DNA of 64,000 bases, from positions 51,738,750 through 51,802,749 of the forward strand of contig CM049318.1 in the NCBI GenBank assembly GCA_026874595.1. The letters run 5' to 3'. Under the pieces are notes generated by a model, which saw only the letters and a program-made list of their open reading frames with translations, was not told the DNA's origin and searched no databases. The stretch comes from Sipunculus nudus (Eukaryota; Annelida; Sipuncula; Golfingiida; Sipunculidae). The first letter of the stretch is position 1. The number at the start of each line of letters is the position of its first letter. This document shows, piece after piece, positions 36,675 through 51,286 of the stretch. A program made the position numbers and the translations under genes.

Positions 36675-38990
36675 TTACTTACGTGAAATTTCAGTTAGGT
36701 TATTACCAACTACGATTGAAATATTATTATCAAGGGGAGTTAAAAAAGACTATTGTTTTTTTACAATCAACTTCAATTTTATCGAATGTCAACTTATGTT
36801 AACGTATTCTTTAATAAGGTTCATGTTATAGATACTGAAGAGCTAATTTCGACAGTTAATGTCCCAGTATGACAATACTTGCAATTTAACCTGCAAAATA
36901 ACAATAAAATATCATCTGTAAAATCATTTGCGTGCGATCACTCAACTTTGATGAAAAACCGCTTTTTTTCGCCGTTATGGCGGTCATATTGAACGCCATT
37001 TTGAATTTTAAGTTCTCCTTTTAATTTGAAATGTATAACATCAGTCAGAGACCTACTGATACCAACATGTGACTGTCAAAAGACGTTATTTTTTTTACAA
37101 ATATCTGCATTTTATAACATTTTGTTCTGGGAAATGTGCTTTTGTTTGCTATTGTGACCGCCATCTTTGACGTCTCTAGTTTATAGTGTTATAGGGCACT
37201 TCGTTGAAGCGCAAAAATTGCTTTTTTTTCCGCTTTCATCGGAGCCTTCTAGCACCCCGACTAATAGGAAGAAATTTTAATATCATATAAAACATGGCTG
37301 ATATTTTCTGTGACTAGTAGTCCTTCAGATTTGAGCATGATACAAAATTAAGCCAGTGCTATAGTATTAATCACACCATGAAAGCCAATCTAACGGCTTG
37401 TCAGTGCCATCGATTCTGGCAGTAATTTTTAATTTTACTGTCAAAACCTTTATAATTTCACTCGCGCTTCATTTTTTAATCAATAGGGAAATGTTTCGCA
37501 AAATTTCATCAATGTTTGGTCCAATTTGTTATGTAATAACACCAAGACTGGAAGGGCTAAACCAAAGGAATCAAATAGTCATAAACAAATGTGTGTAATC
37601 AATAGAACGGTATATTAGAACTAAATATCTGCGAATATCATTTTTGAATCTCTCGGGCTTAGAAACATAAGATAAGATAAGGTACATTGCACGGATATAT
37701 TGACGGAATTATAGACTGAAACAAATACTGCTGTTGCCGTTTTGTTCGCGAGGGTGTCATATTTGCGATATTCACGAAAGTAGAAATATCGCGTTAATTA
37801 AACCTTTGTGAAAAAGAGGTCCCATCGTAGAAAGGTATTTGAAAGGTAAAAGACTGATATACAATAAAAAAATAAAATTTTTGCATGTTCGAAGAATGCA
37901 ATTATAAATTACTAGCTGATAAACCCAGTATACCGGGCTTATTACCGGGGTTGGGGAGATATATTAACTGAGAAGTGGAATGTTGGCTTTTTTTTATTCT
38001 AAAAGTTAACAGAAAATATTGGTTTTTTTTTTTCAGTGAGAAACTGTCTCAATAAAATGTGTATGAATATGTTAACATTTATTTTGTGGCTCTGTGCTCG
38101 TGGCAAGAAATTCATACCCCGGTATGTTTACCTTGAAGACCTGGTCAGTGATGATGTTTACACTGCGAACCGGAATGAGACGCGGGGGCATTCAGTTTCG
38201 TTGATATTTGCCTTGATTCTATCGTTAGACTTAAAAAGATACGGTTGATGTGAAGAACACATGAAAGATTTATTAAATGTATGTTGCAAGGGAAGTGTTC
38301 CTGAAGAAAGAAACAGAATATGCATACCACGTTAGCAGCAGGAGCGGACCCAACGGGACTCCATGCAGAGGGTCCGTATCCCGTTTTCAGCCACCGCAAC
38401 CTTTTTTTCCATCGTATCAGACATATTTTTAGGCCTGAAACCCCGCCACCACTCGACCCCACCTCATCCCTGTTCCTGAAATAGCGGGACCTTGAAATAG
38501 GTTTTGTCATTAATTGTGTTTTTTTTTCTCTTTTACTGACCACGCACGTGGGTGAGAGCCTTGTTCATATTTGAAGGGCCAGACATGCTCAAATCCCTCA
38601 CTGAAAGCAAGCGTTATTCATATGAACAATAGGCCTTTGAGGTTGAGTGACCACGATGCAAGCATTTCGGTCATTGCCGAAGGCAGTTCGGCTGTGCTCG
38701 GTCTGTGCAAGTCAGTAAAAACTGAAAAATCACTCAAAACTATATGTACGTTAAAAAATTATTTATTCTCATATCGCCTATGTCACTGCGGGGATAGTAA
38801 CCCTTAAAATGATGGATGGCACAGTATTGTACACAACGCGGTTTTAGAGAACATTGCGAACAAACGTGAACCGAATTCCTTTTATAAGTATAAGATATCA
38901 GAATTTTCAAATTATCATAAGTACATATAATTTCAACTCATTCGATGTTCCTTTGGATCCCAGTTGAATTATAAGCCTTCTGCGCTCATA
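36675..38990. other. Intergenic DNA, no supported gene
   Basis: AT-rich. Contains a short family C MITE fragment at 37733-37830 and a T-rich stretch near 38023. No exon of the receptor family and no RNA gene seen. Confidence 0.5.
37733..37830. mobile_element. Family C foldback MITE, short copy
   Basis: Begins GTTGCCGTTTTGTTCGCGAG, continues TATTTGCGATATTCACG, and returns as AATATCGCGTTAATTAAACC. It matches the ends of the longer element at 49067-49278 with most of the middle missing. Confidence 0.55.
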
Positions 38991-39261
38991 TCGCTTGATA
39001 TATTTCATTCTTGTGATCATTGTTTACACTGTGTACGTTTTCAGAATGGTGAGATCGCGAAAATGCAATCTTCGCGATACACTGAAAAATTGGAAACTGT
39101 CAAATGTTAATCCCGCTAATAAAGAGCCATCCACAGTGTCTCGCTATGGATTCAAAATGGCGGGGCTTGGCCTTTGTTCCCAAATCTGCGAAAATAGAGC
39201 AAACATGAACGTATATGATGAGAACGCGTGCCGTGTGCCCGTGAGCCCTGTCTGCTCCGGG

Positions 39262-39400
39262 AATTATGGGGGAGTGTTAGCTGTTGTTTATAGGAACACA
39301 GCTTGATTGGTAATCCAGGGGAGGTCACGTGACCCGAGAGGCAGAACGCATGACAGCAACTGAGCGCAAGTACTGTCCCAGCCATCGGTAGGCGTTACAT
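39262..39400 (+). promoter_or_regulatory. Gene 3 promoter region with E-box palindrome
   Basis: GGGAGTGTTAGC at 39270, AATCCAGGGGAGGTCACGTG, and CCAGCCATCGGTAGGCGTTA match the gene 2 upstream region in order and spacing. GGTCACGTGACC is at 39323-39334, 143 bp before the ATG (140 bp in gene 2). Conservation inside otherwise diverged DNA supports a functional regulatory block. Confidence 0.65.
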
Positions 39401-39476
39401 GCGTTTACGCTTAATCTTTTCTGTGCTGTTCGTAAAAAGTCTTCAGTTAAAATCGGGAAATTTTATACGTCACACC

Positions 39477-39517
39477 ATGAAGGTTCTAATTCTTCTTCTA
39501 CCTTTGATTTTTATCAG
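39477..39517 (+). CDS. Gene 3 exon 1 (start codon and signal peptide)
   Basis: 41 nt encoding [13 protein letters not shown] plus AG of a Ser codon, then donor CAG|gtaagt. Same ATG position, length and phase as gene 2 exon 1. The first 23 nt equal the orphan exon at 12747. Confidence 0.85.
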
Positions 39518-39886
39518 GTAAGTACTGAATACTTTATCTATATATTTTAGCAGAATTTATTGGTTTCTTGAATATAATAATCTTAATGTTCATATATCAT
39601 TTCGAGTCCTGTAGTATTATGTATTCTAAATTGATGTTATTCTATATATCTTATTCAATAGAAATTTGCTATGAAATGACCTTGGAAATACCATTTCTAT
39701 ATAAGGATCAAAGAACATTCTTTGAATAAAATTAACGTGTATTATAAATTTATGAGATAAAGTCAAATATAAGTCTGTATGCTAAAGATATTTATATTGA
39801 AAACATTTATCTCATGAGGCGTATGAATATGTGGGTATTGCCTAAACAGTGAAAATATTATGCTTGTCGGCTTAGGTGGCATGCTT

Positions 39887-39956
<70 letters not shown>

Positions 39957-42782
39957 CTGCGAGTATGTAGTCTTTCCTCCGCGGTCACACAGCGCTCTAT
40001 GCTAAGTAACAGAGCATGGCATATTAAGGTAAGGCTCATCTGATGAGCCGATGTGGCGAAACCGTCCGTAATGACTCAGATCTATCATACATTATATTTC
40101 CTATACATTATTTATAACACCAATATATGAAGTTTGAATGACGATAGATGGTTTATCCATAATGTATATATAAATAAAGCATTATCATACATGGGAACAA
40201 CAGATATAATGATATATAATTATACATTGTACTACTATTATTGGTCTTTAGCTGTCCTATACGTTCACAGAAGATCATTTCTATGTATTTTAACAAGAGA
40301 AATCACCATAAACTAGTCATAAAGACTGTAACCATAAATATGGCACAAATTATTCACTGGAAACGAGGTTTGGGTTCAAATATTTTCAAAAATCGAAGGG
40401 AGATTTGATCAAACATTCTCAATGCGAATGAACTTAAAAATTTGATATTAAAATATGTGTATATCAACATTATTTTTTTTATAAATATCCAGTTACGTGT
40501 GGAATACATAACTTTTACAAAAATTTCTTATCGTTTCATTCTCTTTATAATGGTACCAGTGGACACGGGACGCTACAAAATGTTGTCAAATGATGAAAAG
40601 CAGTTTGATTAACGATACGGCATGCTTAAACGACGGGGCGGGGGGGGGGGGGGGTGTGTGTCCTCCAGTGCTAATTATATCGACCCCCGACCCCCCCCCC
40701 CCCCCCCGGCCATACACACACATTGTGTCGAGTGCTAGAGGTAACTAAGCTTATCGCATCAGGAAATCCCTAGAAAACTGTTTTTTATCTGTTTATACCT
40801 ATAAAGACAAATGACGATCGCCAGGTTGAAACCCGATATCAAAGGCAGCACGCAACCATCAGCCACCCAACTATCAAACCCTGTTCACCTATTTTTTCGC
40901 GATTATATTATGGCAAGCTGAAGTACACCAACATTTGTTGCACCAAGGACAGAAAATGGAAAATGCGTAACTATATTGGAATAATAACCTACCTCACGAT
41001 TGTTTTGTAAACAATTTAAAATTATTTCATGAAAAACTAGAAATCTACATTCTATAAAGAATGCAAGCCTTCCCCATAGATGGTGTCCCTATTGCGGTTT
41101 GCTCTTAAGCCGTGTTTGCATTCACCTATTCGGTCCACACTCGCAGGTTCATCCGTGCATAAATGATTCTACATTTGTGAATATTCTTTAATGACATTCT
41201 GGAATCCGTATCATGTGTCGAATCCACACCAATATCTCATCGATTCCTTACTGGCCCATTCCCGAAATTCTCAGAAACGTTCATGAGATTCCGTCCATGA
41301 TTGTGTGAAATTATTGTGAATGAACTCAAACAAACACAACTACACATACAAACACATACGAACGGGGATGAATACATACCTTCTTGGCGGAGGCAAATAT
41401 TCCATACTATAGCGACAGATCACCGAAAATATATAAAACTGACATGGCAGATAGCAGTGATGACGTCATCATAGACGTTACCTACAATAGCGGCAGCCAT
41501 AACTACAGGGCCAATGATAAACAGCTGTCGAAGCTTGTTTACAGTGAGGGCTCGCTTTCTCCTTGTGCACGCGCTGCATTGTTAGGTCATAAAATTACGT
41601 AAAAACCATATCCCTGAAGGATAAATGATGATCACTTGTTTGTGACACCATAAATCACGGAGATATAACAGACAGTTTAACTAAGCCGTAAAGTGAATAA
41701 TGTTCATATTATGAGCAGATATGATACCAATGTTTACGAATTTTCCCCTTTTTGTCAGTGTTACAATTTTCATTTGCCAAGTTTGTATTACATAAAGATA
41801 ATCGAAAAAAAAGGTGTAGGGACTATTAGGTTGCATGGTAAGTTTAAATTCGTAGGCCTATGTACATATCTTGTTACCCATTTTTCCCAGGGATGGGGCA
41901 CTCCTTTAAGTCCCGGGAAATGCTAAACCATCAATACAAGATATTTCCTTTCCTTTTGTACTGTGTTTATCTAAATCTTACAATTACATGTTTATTAAGT
42001 TATAGTAATACAAACACTCTAATCATTTTTGCATGCAATACCTAGCCTTTAAATGAAGATTTTGTTATGTGTATAAACATTGTATGTATATATTCGTTCC
42101 CAGAACCCGTGTCCGCATGTATTTCTTAGATTTTTCATACAAGTAAAGCAGTGTAAATCTTTCTCATCCAAAGGTTGCAGCAGTTTTTCAGCCGACTACC
42201 TGCGTAAAAAGTAATGCCTTAGCTTACTTTTTGTGTGAGACAAATGATCCAAAATATGACAAAACAAGTTACAGCGTTTACGACTTATTCCTTGCCTAAG
42301 AAATTGATAATAAACAAGCCTGTCAAACTTATGACGTCAGTCAATTGAAGATTACGCGCTACCGATCACTGTGACGTCTTAGTGACGTCACTGTTGTCTA
42401 ACAAACACCACACGCAGCCATAGACATAGAAAGTGTACCCTGGCGGAATGTACTGTCCAGCAGTGCTCGGAAGACGCCATCCATGGTAATTCACCATAAA
42501 TAACGCATAAGAGTCGCAAAGTAGATACGTTTTACATGATATCTAACTACTTTACACAAAATCGGCGGACTATCTGTGTATCTACTTAAGGCCAAGGGCC
42601 AGTTTTAACGAATATTCTTAAATTAATTATCGCAAAAAAACATGCGGACACGGGTACTTGGACGGACTATAATATAATGTTTTATCATATTTGCAAGCAC
42701 TGATGGTCCCTTTGGCAAAATATTGTAATTCTAGACCGGATATATGCTCATTATAAAAATATATTATTATTATTATTATCAT

Positions 42783-42814
<32 letters not shown>

Positions 42815-45800
42815 AATCTCAAATACAGTTGAAATTAACAAACGTATTACTCTCAGTCACATTACTCCGAAACAATTTTGCATCCGTTATTTGTTTTTGA
42901 TTTTGACCTAATTATCCACCCTTCATCCAGAGTTTCTAATCAAAACGAACCTCTTTCGGTTTGTCACTTTAGAATTATTGGGTCTACCTGTCTCAATCAT
43001 GAAACTGTAAAATCAAAATTTGGTGCTTTTCACGAAATACCCGCATATTCACATTGCACACGCAATGACTGATCGTCATAATGTGATCTATAGCAAAACA
43101 AAACATTCCATAACAAGAATGAAAGATTGTCGGAAAAAAATAAAAGACCATCTTGTTTGAAAGAAAAATGCATTCGAGAAACCTGTAGGAAGAAAACAGA
43201 TAGAACTTATTTATATCCATCTTTAGTTTTCCCTTTCTTCTCTCACTCCTGCGGTATTCCAATTTAAAATTTTTAATTTATTTAATAATATCCTGTAATG
43301 TTCGTTTCAGTGTTTCCTCCGCGGCTAAAGACTGGGGCTCTATTAATAGCGTTTTAAGCAACTGGACGAATAATCCAGCCTTAAAACTATGGCCTGGTTA
43401 CGAATCGGGTAAGTAGGTGGCGATAGCTACACACTTACACGTAAAAGGGTCTATTGGGGTTTCGTCTCCTGAACACGCAAGCACACACAAACCCATCACA
43501 CACGCACACACGCACTCACGCACAGACATAATGCATGATTAGACTGAGTTTTTACACTGCAAAAACAGATATATGTCTCTCCTCCCCATGCCCGCCATCC
43601 CAAAAATATGATGGAAAAACTATGCACTACACTATGGTGATTACAAAAATTATATATTTCCACAGATCTGACATTAGAGAACAAGTTCAAGGTAACAAGT
43701 TTCAAACTTCTTGCTTTTCAAAGTATCCAAGCACTTTGTTTAACGTTTGTCATACACATACGACGACGCACTAAGCTTTATATGGCTCCCCAGTGGGAGA
43801 TAGGACAATTCTAAACCTGTGATTATGACCGCACGGGAAATAAACGTAGTTTCGACCTTTCACTGCTGACGACAGTTTCAAATTCACCAGCAGGCATCTT
43901 CACTAATAGCAAATCATGCGCCTGTGGTCACTCACATGTTTTCATCGACATGAAGGACCCGAACGCTCAGTGTCAGTCGTCTCCAACATATAACAGTAAT
44001 GTGTTAGAAAACTCACTTATGGCATATGGCATACCGTGCGTCAGGTAAATGCAACTTTAGGCTAGAAAACCCCCATTATAAGAAACCAAAATGCTTCACT
44101 TCGGGTTTGGATGTCAACGAATTTAAAGAATTTTACGGTAATTACCTTGATGTTACGACATTTCAAAATGCCTAAAACTTATTAGAATAAGAAATCAGTG
44201 CGAAACTGCTTTAACCATTGACCACTCTTGACCAACTTGACCAAAGAGTTTTAAAGTGGTAGGCAAAATGAAACAGGAGCTGGAAATGGGCATCGTTTGT
44301 CACTCCGTTTTACCCATTAAATTTAATCCCTACACCTTGTTCAGCTTTAAGGCTTCGTTTACTTTGCGCCCGACATGTGAAAAAAGGTTTTGGCCGAGTT
44401 GCCTACTTTGTCACATAACAAGTGATAACAAGTTATTACCGTTATATTATTGGGTCATTTGACCTGATTTGGTCGTAGTTTGTATTAGAATATTAGAGAT
44501 ATGAAGACTTTATTATATACAAGGATTCAAGCGCATGTTTTGGAAAGCTGTATCATGTACTATACTTTAATGGCGCCAACTGTAATTATTTTTCATTATG
44601 GTCATCTGTGGGTCTATTCCAGATAATATATATCTCAGGAATGCTATACGCTTTCGGCCTGAGATTATGCCAATTCATAGATCGTAGAGAGATTTATCAG
44701 ATAAATAAGACAGGTGGCGCCACTGGTACCTTATCTTTTGCAAAAAAAAAATCACCCTTATCTCAGGACTCAACAGCTCCATTTATTTTTCTATGGCAAG
44801 CTCTTAGACAACATTATAATTTACTGAACCCGGGTAAAACCACCAACCTTGGATTGGCCAAGAGAAACGAATCTCTTCCTGACTGGCACTCTGGGACGAC
44901 CGGGACTATACTAAAAAAAATTGTTACACTTCAAGGAATCATCTTATTTTATATATAGCATGTGTATGCTTACAATTACCTTTCAAGTTGAATACTTACA
45001 AACAAAACACACATGTTTATTTTATTATATTAAACAATTCTAATACAACATATTTAAACGGACAACCTTTCTCCCTTCGCTACTTTCTTATATACGCCGC
45101 TGGTGCATGTGGAAGCCGCGATGCATTATGGGGGTCTGATTGTGACACCCTCCCTAAACAGCAGAGTAGTACTCTTGCCAGTCCGAGCAATATGTGCAGA
45201 TCATATTATCACTTGGTTGTCAAAATATTAAGCTTTACTTAATTGATTTTTTTAAATTTATTTTAGGAAAACCCACGACAGTTCACATGGGATTGTGGAT
45301 TCACACCTTTCATGGGACGCCTGTTGAAGCCGGGGTAAATATTATCACAATTACTTGCAATATTTTAAAATTTTTATCTTTTATTTTTTTATACCAATAT
45401 TGATTATATATGACCTATGGGAGTGACAGAATTTTCGTACCATGTTAAAAATATGCGTTTTATTCCCTTTTAAAGTGAGTGTGACAGCAGGTGTATACCC
45501 TCGACTGAAGTAGGGCCCAGGAGTGCTTGAAAAGACTCGTAGACTTGCATGAGTCAATGTCTCTGTATACAATGAACTGACCAGGCCCGGTAATTAGCTC
45601 TGAACTGTAAATTAAGATGAGGGGCAGCACAATTCACTTCGTTGAACTTATAATGAAATAGTACACACCTCAATATTCCACATGGAGCATTGAATGGTCA
45701 ATCAAATCAGAAGTAGTATTGCATAACGTGAACGAACTGGGAATCTGCGTTCTTACAAATGCAAGACCCAGACATTCACTTATCCAACCCATGTTCCCAG

Positions 45801-48800
45801 GTTTATTCATGCATAAAAGACCGTACATTTATTAATAATTCTTGATGATGTTCCTTGAACCGGATCATGTGACGGATCCACATCAAAATATGATTGATCG
45901 TTCCATTACTCATTCCCGAAATGACCTGAGAGTGTCATGAGATTTCGTTCAAGATAGCGTTAATTATAACTTTAACAAACACAAAAACGCACACATCAAC
46001 TCATGGACTGGAATAATTGCATATTCCCCCTTTTGAAAGCAATAAAACATCTCTATATTGACAAGAACCATACATGTAAATTATTTTTATTATTTATTAT
46101 TTAAACATATTTATACAGGGAAGCCCGTTCAGACAAGATTGTCTGATATGCCATTGGGCCTTCCTGGGCTATACAGTTTATACAATGTAAGAAACATGTA
46201 AAATGCAATCACAATTACATTCAATAAAAGTTGCTTAAGATATAATGATGCAGTAAGATTTAATATTAAATATGAAAATATATAACTATGACATGCAACA
46301 TAATAAACAGCAAGATGAGATATTAAACATGAAATATAAACTAGTGGCCCATGGGCCATGACGCTCAGCGTACCAGAGTGCCAAAATATCATGAATTTTG
46401 TAAATATTCCTTAGAAATGTCTGGTTTACGAGAAAATTCTCCAAGACGGATGACATGCAAAATTTCAGACCAATACCTGGAACCACTCCTAAAATATGAG
46501 CAATTTCACCTAAAAAAAAACCTGTATGGATAGACGCCACAAGAAAATTATTGCAGATAGCACCACCAGTCTTGAGTACAATATGGAGGAGTCCAAGATT
46601 ATGGGTATGCACCAATGCAGGCCAATACGGCAAATCACTAGTGAGAAAAGTGCATTTTGTTTATTCTATAAAACCAGGAAAGTAGGTGGCGCCACCTGTC
46701 TGGCTTATGAGAAAACTTTCCAAGATGGATGGACATGCCAAATTCATACCAATATCTTGAACCATTGCTGAGATATGAGCAATTTTCACCAAAAGCACAT
46801 CTACGGATGGACGCCACAGGAAAATGATTGCAGATGGCTCCCCAAGTCTAGTTTACGAGGTGTTGAGGATTCACGAATAGGCACATATCAACCCAATACA
46901 TTGAAGAACAACTAAGACGAACATATTCCAAATGCCCAGATGGACACTACGCTAAAAGTATTATAGGTGGCGCCACCAGTCGCAATTATGAGATAGAGAG
47001 ACCAAGGTCTATGGACATGCAGACTTTCAGCACAATACACTCGGCCACTCCTGAGATATGGGCTTTTATCTAAAAGACACCAAGATTCGTACTGCACAGA
47101 AAGGATTGCCGGTGGTGCCACCTGTCTTTGTTAAGCACAACAACGTAGGTGAAGAAACAACTATGCTGGGATTCGGAAATATCTGATAAAGGGTCTCAGA
47201 GGAGTTCTCTGGAAACTAAAGAATTTTTTTGTATTACATTTTAATTATTCTGGGGGGATCTTACGAGACCCATAGCTTGGAGAATATGGGTGATAGAGAC
47301 CGAATATCAGTTTCCACAGAGACTGTTCATGGACCTCCTTTGATGTCAAGTGAGAAGATTCCAGGTCCAGTGGGTACGATTTGTGCCCTGTTTACAGATG
47401 ACAGATTATTTGAAGTTATCATAAATACAGGAAAAATTCGTAAAAATTGAAAAAATTAAAGGTGGCGCCACCAGTTTGCAGGAACTGATGGAACACTCCA
47501 TGATCAATAATCATACAAAGAATTGTTTTTAGTTTTTCAGATACTTGAGCTTTTGTATCAAATTGATGATTATTCTCGGGGGTACTTACGAGACCCATAG
47601 CTTAGAGAATATGGGTAACAGAGACCTTATTTCAGGTTTCCAAGAAGATTTTTCATGGACCTTCCTGGGTGTCAAATTAGAAGATTCCAGGTCCAACGGT
47701 TACGATTTGTGCTCTGTTGACGGACGGACGACCGAATGGACGGACGACGGACAAAGGGTGATCTCTATAGAGACTATGACATGCGACGTAATATGAAAGG
47801 CACTCATGATTGTGACATGAATATGAAATATAACAAAATATGAAATAGCATGCATTATATGACATATAAAGCAGAAAGGAGTTTTAGATTTATGAAATGA
47901 TACTTGTAAGATGGAGTATTTTTTCTGAGATTGATTTAACCTGTTCCACTAAATAGGACCTATGCCTAAAAATAATTTCTTTCGGTAGTCTGGTCGAGGT
48001 TTGGGTACATATAATTCATTGGAATAGCATTTGCGTGTATCATGTTGGTGGACTTGGTAAACAAAAAAAAAAAAAATAAAAAAATAAACCCATAAACCAT
48101 GGTAGGGACAATCCCCTTCCCCAGAACATTAAAACTCATTTATGAATTCCATAAAAAGTATCAATAAGGCCATACAAACAATATTTTTCGTTTATTTGTA
48201 TTCCCAAATGAAGACAAGGTAATATTGATAATTTATGCTAAGACACAGATTCCCTAAATATATTCTTTCAGACATGGAAAATAGACTAAATCTTATGTTG
48301 TTCATATCCTTCATTTCAAGGTATTGAGCAAATTTAGGTATTTTCTAGGGAAGCTGGTAAAATTCTACGTATTCTGTCCCGAACTAAAAAACTCCCGCAC
48401 TTTCGTTATTTCTTGAGTCCGTATAACAAAATTGTTTGAGTGGCCTAAAAACATGCACAATACCTCGTTTCAATACATACCGATGTCAAATGTCAGGTAG
48501 CTTATTTATTATTGCAGTTTATGTTTATGATTTTAGACACAATAGTCGTTTTTTTCAAGATTGGAAGGGGGTATCTCCAATTCTCTTCTAAAGGAGCAAT
48601 TATTATTTTTTAAATATTGAGATAATTATGTCAATCAGGTTATCGTTCGTCATTCATTCCTAAACATTTTTTTTTAATTATGAATCTTATATTGATAAAT
48701 TTAAGGATATTGCACTGGTCAATATCACATTGAATCATCATAAAAGTTAGCCCATGTAGTTGACCCTTTTAATCAATCTTAATTATAAATAATAACAATG

Positions 48801-51137
48801 TTGAAAATTGCGCAAACATTTCATACTATAACGAACAAAAATATTCCATAATATTTGTTCCGTTTGCCATAAAGGGGGGGGGGGGGAGGGTCAGTAAGAG
48901 ACCCGGGGCGGGTATCTAGATTTCTGTCGGTACTCTTTTTTAATTGTTCCCTATACATTTCCCAAGCAAAGTTCCAAACAAGGCCTATGTTTGGTTCGAT
49001 CATACAAAGCCGGGTGTATGCATGGCTCCAGTGGGTCCTTTTTAGATACACAACTGTGATAAACTGCGGTTGCCTTTTTGTTCGCGAGGGTTTCAAATTC
49101 ACGATATTCTCGTAATAAATTAGAATAGGAGGATATGTTGTGGAACTGTAAATATATATAATATGGCATTAAAGCTGCAGTATACATTAATTTTCACATG
49201 TGTAGATTGGACGTTTTATTCACAATGGTTTAATGTCGCGAATATCGCGAATTTGAAACCCTCGCAAACAAATAGCTAACCCAAGAATATGGCAAGACTA
49301 TCAGTGGCGTCAATTTATCTTCAAGGTTGGGGGTATGGGGCCTGGGGGGGGGGGGGGGGGAATCGCAGGCGTGGGTGTGTATAATCTATGTTAGGACAGC
49401 TTTTTATTTACACATATATTACATACTTGTATATGTATGCCTGTAGAAGGAGTGATTCCACTCTGTTTTCTAAATATAAATATAAATTTAAATATATAAA
49501 TATAAATATAAACAAATATTAAATATAAATATAAATAAAATATAAACATATTTTATTGTCTGTGTGACAGAACTCAGTATTCAACTCAGAAATAGATCCA
49601 AAGTCAATTATTCTAATTTTGAATATATTGAATTTTTAATTTGTAAATATTATTCTCTGAATATCAGTGGGGACAATTACATCAGTCATCCAACACTGCT
49701 AAAAAGTGGGAGGGGGATATATACCCCAACCCCCTGTATTAACGCCCCTGAACTAAATGACAAACTGTAACAGACATTGCTGATTGTTAACAGACCATCG
49801 CATACGAGGGTTATTTGGTGATGTTTTGGAATGACCCAAGATTGCAGTTCAACAAGACTCTTGGCAAAATAATGCCTGATGCCGATGAGATGACAAAGAA
49901 AATATGGATCCCACAAATCCACTATCCGACCACAAAACGCATCTCGTTTTCCACAATGGGAGCAGACACTGGTATGGTCATTTGGCCCAGCGGACACGTA
50001 GGCTTATTGCGAAGGTTGGTTGATGGTTGATTTTGATACACGAAGACATACACGTACCGTTATTCCTTGATCAATTCCTTTATTTGTTTCTGCTCTAACC
50101 TATCTTCTCTTTTAGACCAGGATGTAATGAAGGGGAAGGGTAAAATTGGCCCCCTAATTCAAACACTGTATATTATGGAATATAAAAAAATGGGTAGATT
50201 TTGACATTTGAAATGATTATCATAATGCAAAACAGATAATGTAATTTACATTTAAAATACTTAAAACTTTAAAACGATAAAACGGATTGGAATATTATAT
50301 AACTGAAATGAAACGGTCTTGATGTTATACTTTGGCTGGTTTCAGAGATGTGATACTAATCCATTAGAGCAGAAGCATCATTATGAGTTTAATGGGGCAG
50401 CTTTTTTCATGGGGTTTCAAATTCGCGATAGTTTCCAATTCGCGAATATTGCGAAATTAAAACCTTCGCGAACAAAAATGCAAATTCCAGTATTGTAAAA
50501 AAATATTACGTTATGTTTTATATACTTATCTTCATACAGGTTCGTCGTGGAACTTGACTGCTACATGAAATACTACAAGTTTCCCTTTGACAGACAACAA
50601 TGCTCCATGGTCTTCTATAAATGTGAGTAAACGCACATGTTTAAACATGGGTAAACACATGTTTAGTCATTTTCATCGTGTTATGGGACATTTGCATAAT
50701 TGTCCTTTTTATTTTGTCTGGGTTTTTCCTGCATCAAAGTGATTTAAACCCTAGGTAAAACAAATTTGTCGTATCTGATTTGTGAAACGTTTTTTTATTC
50801 GTCGAACATGCAAATAATTATACAACTTCATAAATACAGCCACTCAGACGTTTATGAAATATTCATATTGAGCAATGACCCGGACCTATTGACGTCGGAG
50901 ACACATATATACACACTCGAGGATAAAGAAATCCGATTATGTTTTTTGTTCAACGTGACCAGTAAACTATGGCTTTTATTAATACCAATGGAAATATGAC
51001 TCTCTGGCATTATCTTAAACCCAAGAAGGACTGGAGTTATGACAATTTATCATTTGTGCTTGCAAATCACCTGTAAGTAAAGAAAAATTCACTATCATAT
51101 ATATATTTATATATATATATAAATATATATATATATG

Positions 51138-51185
<48 letters not shown>

Positions 51186-51209
51186 TCTGCTCAACAGTTT
51201 ATCTATCTA

Positions 51210-51286
<77 letters not shown>

